A stretch of DNA of 44,030 bases from Chloroflexota bacterium. GTDB taxonomy: Bacteria > Chloroflexota > Anaerolineae > Promineifilales > Promineifilaceae. The position numbers were made by a program, and so were the translations under genes. Location of the stretch: contig JABFFZ010000046.1 of NCBI GenBank assembly GCA_013112725.1, positions 1 through 44,030 of the forward strand, written 5' to 3'. The notes below the pieces were generated by a model. The model was given only the letters and a program-made list of their open reading frames with translations, was not told where the DNA came from and ran no database searches. How positions within the stretch are numbered: the first letter of the stretch is position 1; every line of letters starts with the position of its first letter. Shown one piece after another: positions 42,781 through 44,030 of this stretch.

Positions 42781-43675
42781 ATGATAGAAGCACCCTACAA
42801 AAAAATCCATGTGGTCATCAACCAGGCAGCGGGTAAAGATGAATCCATTCTCAACACCTTGAATGACGTTTTCCGGCAATATGACGTGGACTGGAACATG
42901 AGCGTCACCAAAAAATATGGCGACGCCACCGAACAGGTGCGGGCGGCCGCCACAGCCGGGGCCGACCTGGTCGCCGAGTATGGCGGCGATGGTACGCAGC
43001 ATGAAATTGCCAAGGGCATTTTGGGCACGAACGCAGTGATGGGTGTCTTGCCCGGCGGCACCGGCAACAGTTTTGCCACCGAATTGGGAACGCCAAAAGA
43101 GCTGCGGCCGGCGACGGAACTGCTCTGTACCGGTGGCCGACTGCGCCCCATTAATGTGGTGCAGTTAGGGGATTCGTGCTTTATCCAGCGGCTCTACGTG
43201 GGCATTGAGCCAGAAGAACAAACCAGCCGCGAAGACAAAGACAAATACGGCACGTTTGCCTACGTGGTCAACACCTACCATCGCGCCAGAGAACGAAAAG
43301 ACCGGGAAGTCCACTATCGTATCACGATTGACGGGCAGGTGATGGAAATGCCGGCCGTGAAGCTGTATGTATGTAGTAGACGCGGCTAAAGCAGGGACGG
43401 GCATTGCCGTAACAGGCGACTTTTCGAAGCCAGATGATGGGCTGGTGGATGTGTTTGTGTTGGATATTCACAATATCCGCACCCTGGCGGCGGCTGTGGG
43501 GCGGGTGGTCAACCTGCACACGGGTATGGCCAACCAGTTCATCTGGCGCGGCCAAGAGGTGACGATTGAGACCGAGCCGGATCAACCGGTGTGGACGGAT
43601 GGTGAGTATTACGGCCGTACCCCCATCTCCCTGAAGGTAATACCAGGGGCGTTGAAAGTTGTGGTACCTGCCTGA
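42781..43675 (+). pseudogene. Diacylglycerol-kinase-family lipid kinase, frameshifted by a 4-bp duplication
   Basis: It is a paralogue of 36538-37413 with the same landmarks: VVINQAAGKDESILNTLNDVF, AEYGGDGTQHEIAKGI, GVLPGGTGNSFATEL, and EEQTSREDKDKYG. The first frame stops at 43389. The C-terminal third (VVDAAKAGTGIAVTGDF ... VWTDGEYYGRTPISLKVIPGALKVVVPA) continues in another frame from 43367. At the joint, CTGTATGTATGTAGTAGAC contains a doubled TGTA; with one copy the protein reads KLYVVDAA without a break (about 297 residues). The nucleotide-binding half would still be made, but the product is probably inactive. The SulP gene follows 8 bp later. Confidence 0.8.
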
Positions 43676-43683
43676 TTGAAAAC

Positions 43684-44030
43684 ATGACAACACCCCATCC
43701 TCCCCAACTCCCCCGATTGGCCCGGCTGGAAAAGTGGGCGCCGGGTATTCGCGTGGCGCGCACGTATAACCGCGCCTTTGTCGGAAAAGACGTGCTGGCG
43801 GGGGTGGTGTTGTGTGCGCTGTTGGTGCCGCAGGGCATGGCCTATGCCGAACTGGCGGGGCTGCTGGCCATCACCGGCCTGTACACGACCATTGTCTGCC
43901 TGTTTGCCTACGCCATCTTTGGCCCCTCCCCGTTTTTGGTGCTGGGGCCGGATTCGTCGTTGGGGCCGATGATTGCGGCCACGGTGCTGCCGATGGCCGC
44001 GGGCGACGAGGCGTATGCGGTGGCGCTGGC
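43684..44030 (+). CDS. SulP-family anion permease, N-terminal part (cut by window edge)
   Basis: The 115 visible codons start MTTPHPPQLPRLARLEKW. Membrane segments follow with SulP landmarks: KDVLAGVVLCALLVPQGMAYAELAGLLAITGLYTTIVCLFAYAIFGPSPFLVLGPDSSLGPMIAATVLP. The VPQ-MAYA-LAG and GPDSSLGP stretches are the anion-binding and family-signature regions. Family members move sulfate, bicarbonate or other anions and usually end in a STAS domain, which is outside the window. It starts 8 bp after the lipid-kinase pseudogene, so it probably shares its transcript. Confidence 0.88.
   Translation, partial: MTTPHPPQLPRLARLEKWAPGIRVARTYNRAFVGKDVLAGVVLCALLVPQGMAYAELAGLLAITGLYTTIVCLFAYAIFGPSPFLVLGPDSSLGPMIAATVLPMAAGDEAYAVAL

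Larger units (their letters stand above)
364..43618. repeat. Highly iterated palindromic octamer ACGGCCGT (dispersed)
   Basis: About 70 copies were counted by eye, mostly inside genes and in all reading frames (for example 364, 934, 6159, 7912, 13321, 19329, 22737, 26911, 30454, 34921 and 41993). Chance expectation for one 8-mer in 44 kb is about one. The response regulator, ferredoxin, LacI and methyltransferase genes lack it. It resembles the HIP1 octamer of cyanobacteria in behaviour. Confidence 0.85.

Overview
The window looks like a chromosome segment of a free-living, chemoheterotrophic member of the Chloroflexota (Anaerolineae-like). This is inferred from protein style (PF10091 glucanases, CUT1 sugar transporters with very large lipoprotein/secreted parts, a large U32 protein, a DUF433/DUF5615 pair), moderate-to-high GC, and a strikingly repeated palindromic octamer, ACGGCCGT (about 70 copies by eye in 44 kb). 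No RNA genes, CRISPR arrays or phage genes were seen.

Left part (1-7.4 kb): an IS630-like transposase tail beside a possibly truncated secreted ORF; Mn-type superoxide dismutase; a LuxR-type regulator with a degenerate receiver, whose promoter carries an 11-G tract between the -35 and -10; two small exported proteins (golvesin-like and LolA/RseB-like); a ferredoxin; an aspartase/fumarase; a JAMM peptidase; and PlsY. Three related promoter modules (near 501-622, 3751-3871 and 3993-4021) link sod, the exported proteins and the ferredoxin.

Centre (7.3-31.3 kb): one 24-kb block entirely on the minus strand. In transcription order it reads GH94 phosphorylase, sugar-binding lipoprotein, a giant 987-aa binding protein, two CUT1 permeases, an NHL-TPR-YIP1 membrane protein, a DUF5696 protein, two more CUT1 permeases, a PF10091 glucanase lipoprotein, a LacI regulator, a cytoplasmic PF10091 glucanase, a GH35 enzyme, and a fused SBP3-SBP5 lipoprotein. 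Overlapping start/stop codons show tight coupling. I infer a beta-glucan (probably beta-1,2-glucan) capture, import and phosphorolysis system. DUF5696 and NHL-TPR-YIP1 are its undescribed parts, and no transport ATPase is encoded here. A LacI-type operator and a good promoter precede GH94. A chain of perfect hairpins fills the gap to the next gene.

Right part (31.6-44 kb): a U32 protein, a DUF433/DUF5615 toxin-antitoxin pair, a membrane protein, and then a region rich in broken genes. These are a coiled-coil protein split by a stop, a truncated anaerobic sulfatase maturase facing a MalT-like fragment, two small membrane-protein ORFs with lesions, a DUF1269-like gene with an A6 frameshift, and a lipid kinase frameshifted by a TGTA duplication. 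An NgoMIV-type restriction-modification pair lies among them, between two paralogous lipid kinases. A 282-bp MITE-like element with 14-bp terminal inverted repeats and a 9-bp target duplication sits just upstream of the DUF1269-like gene. The window ends inside a SulP permease.

Across the window, gaps between genes are repeatedly filled by palindromic islands built from short (about 7-bp) tandem words. At least two such sequences lie inside coding regions in frame.
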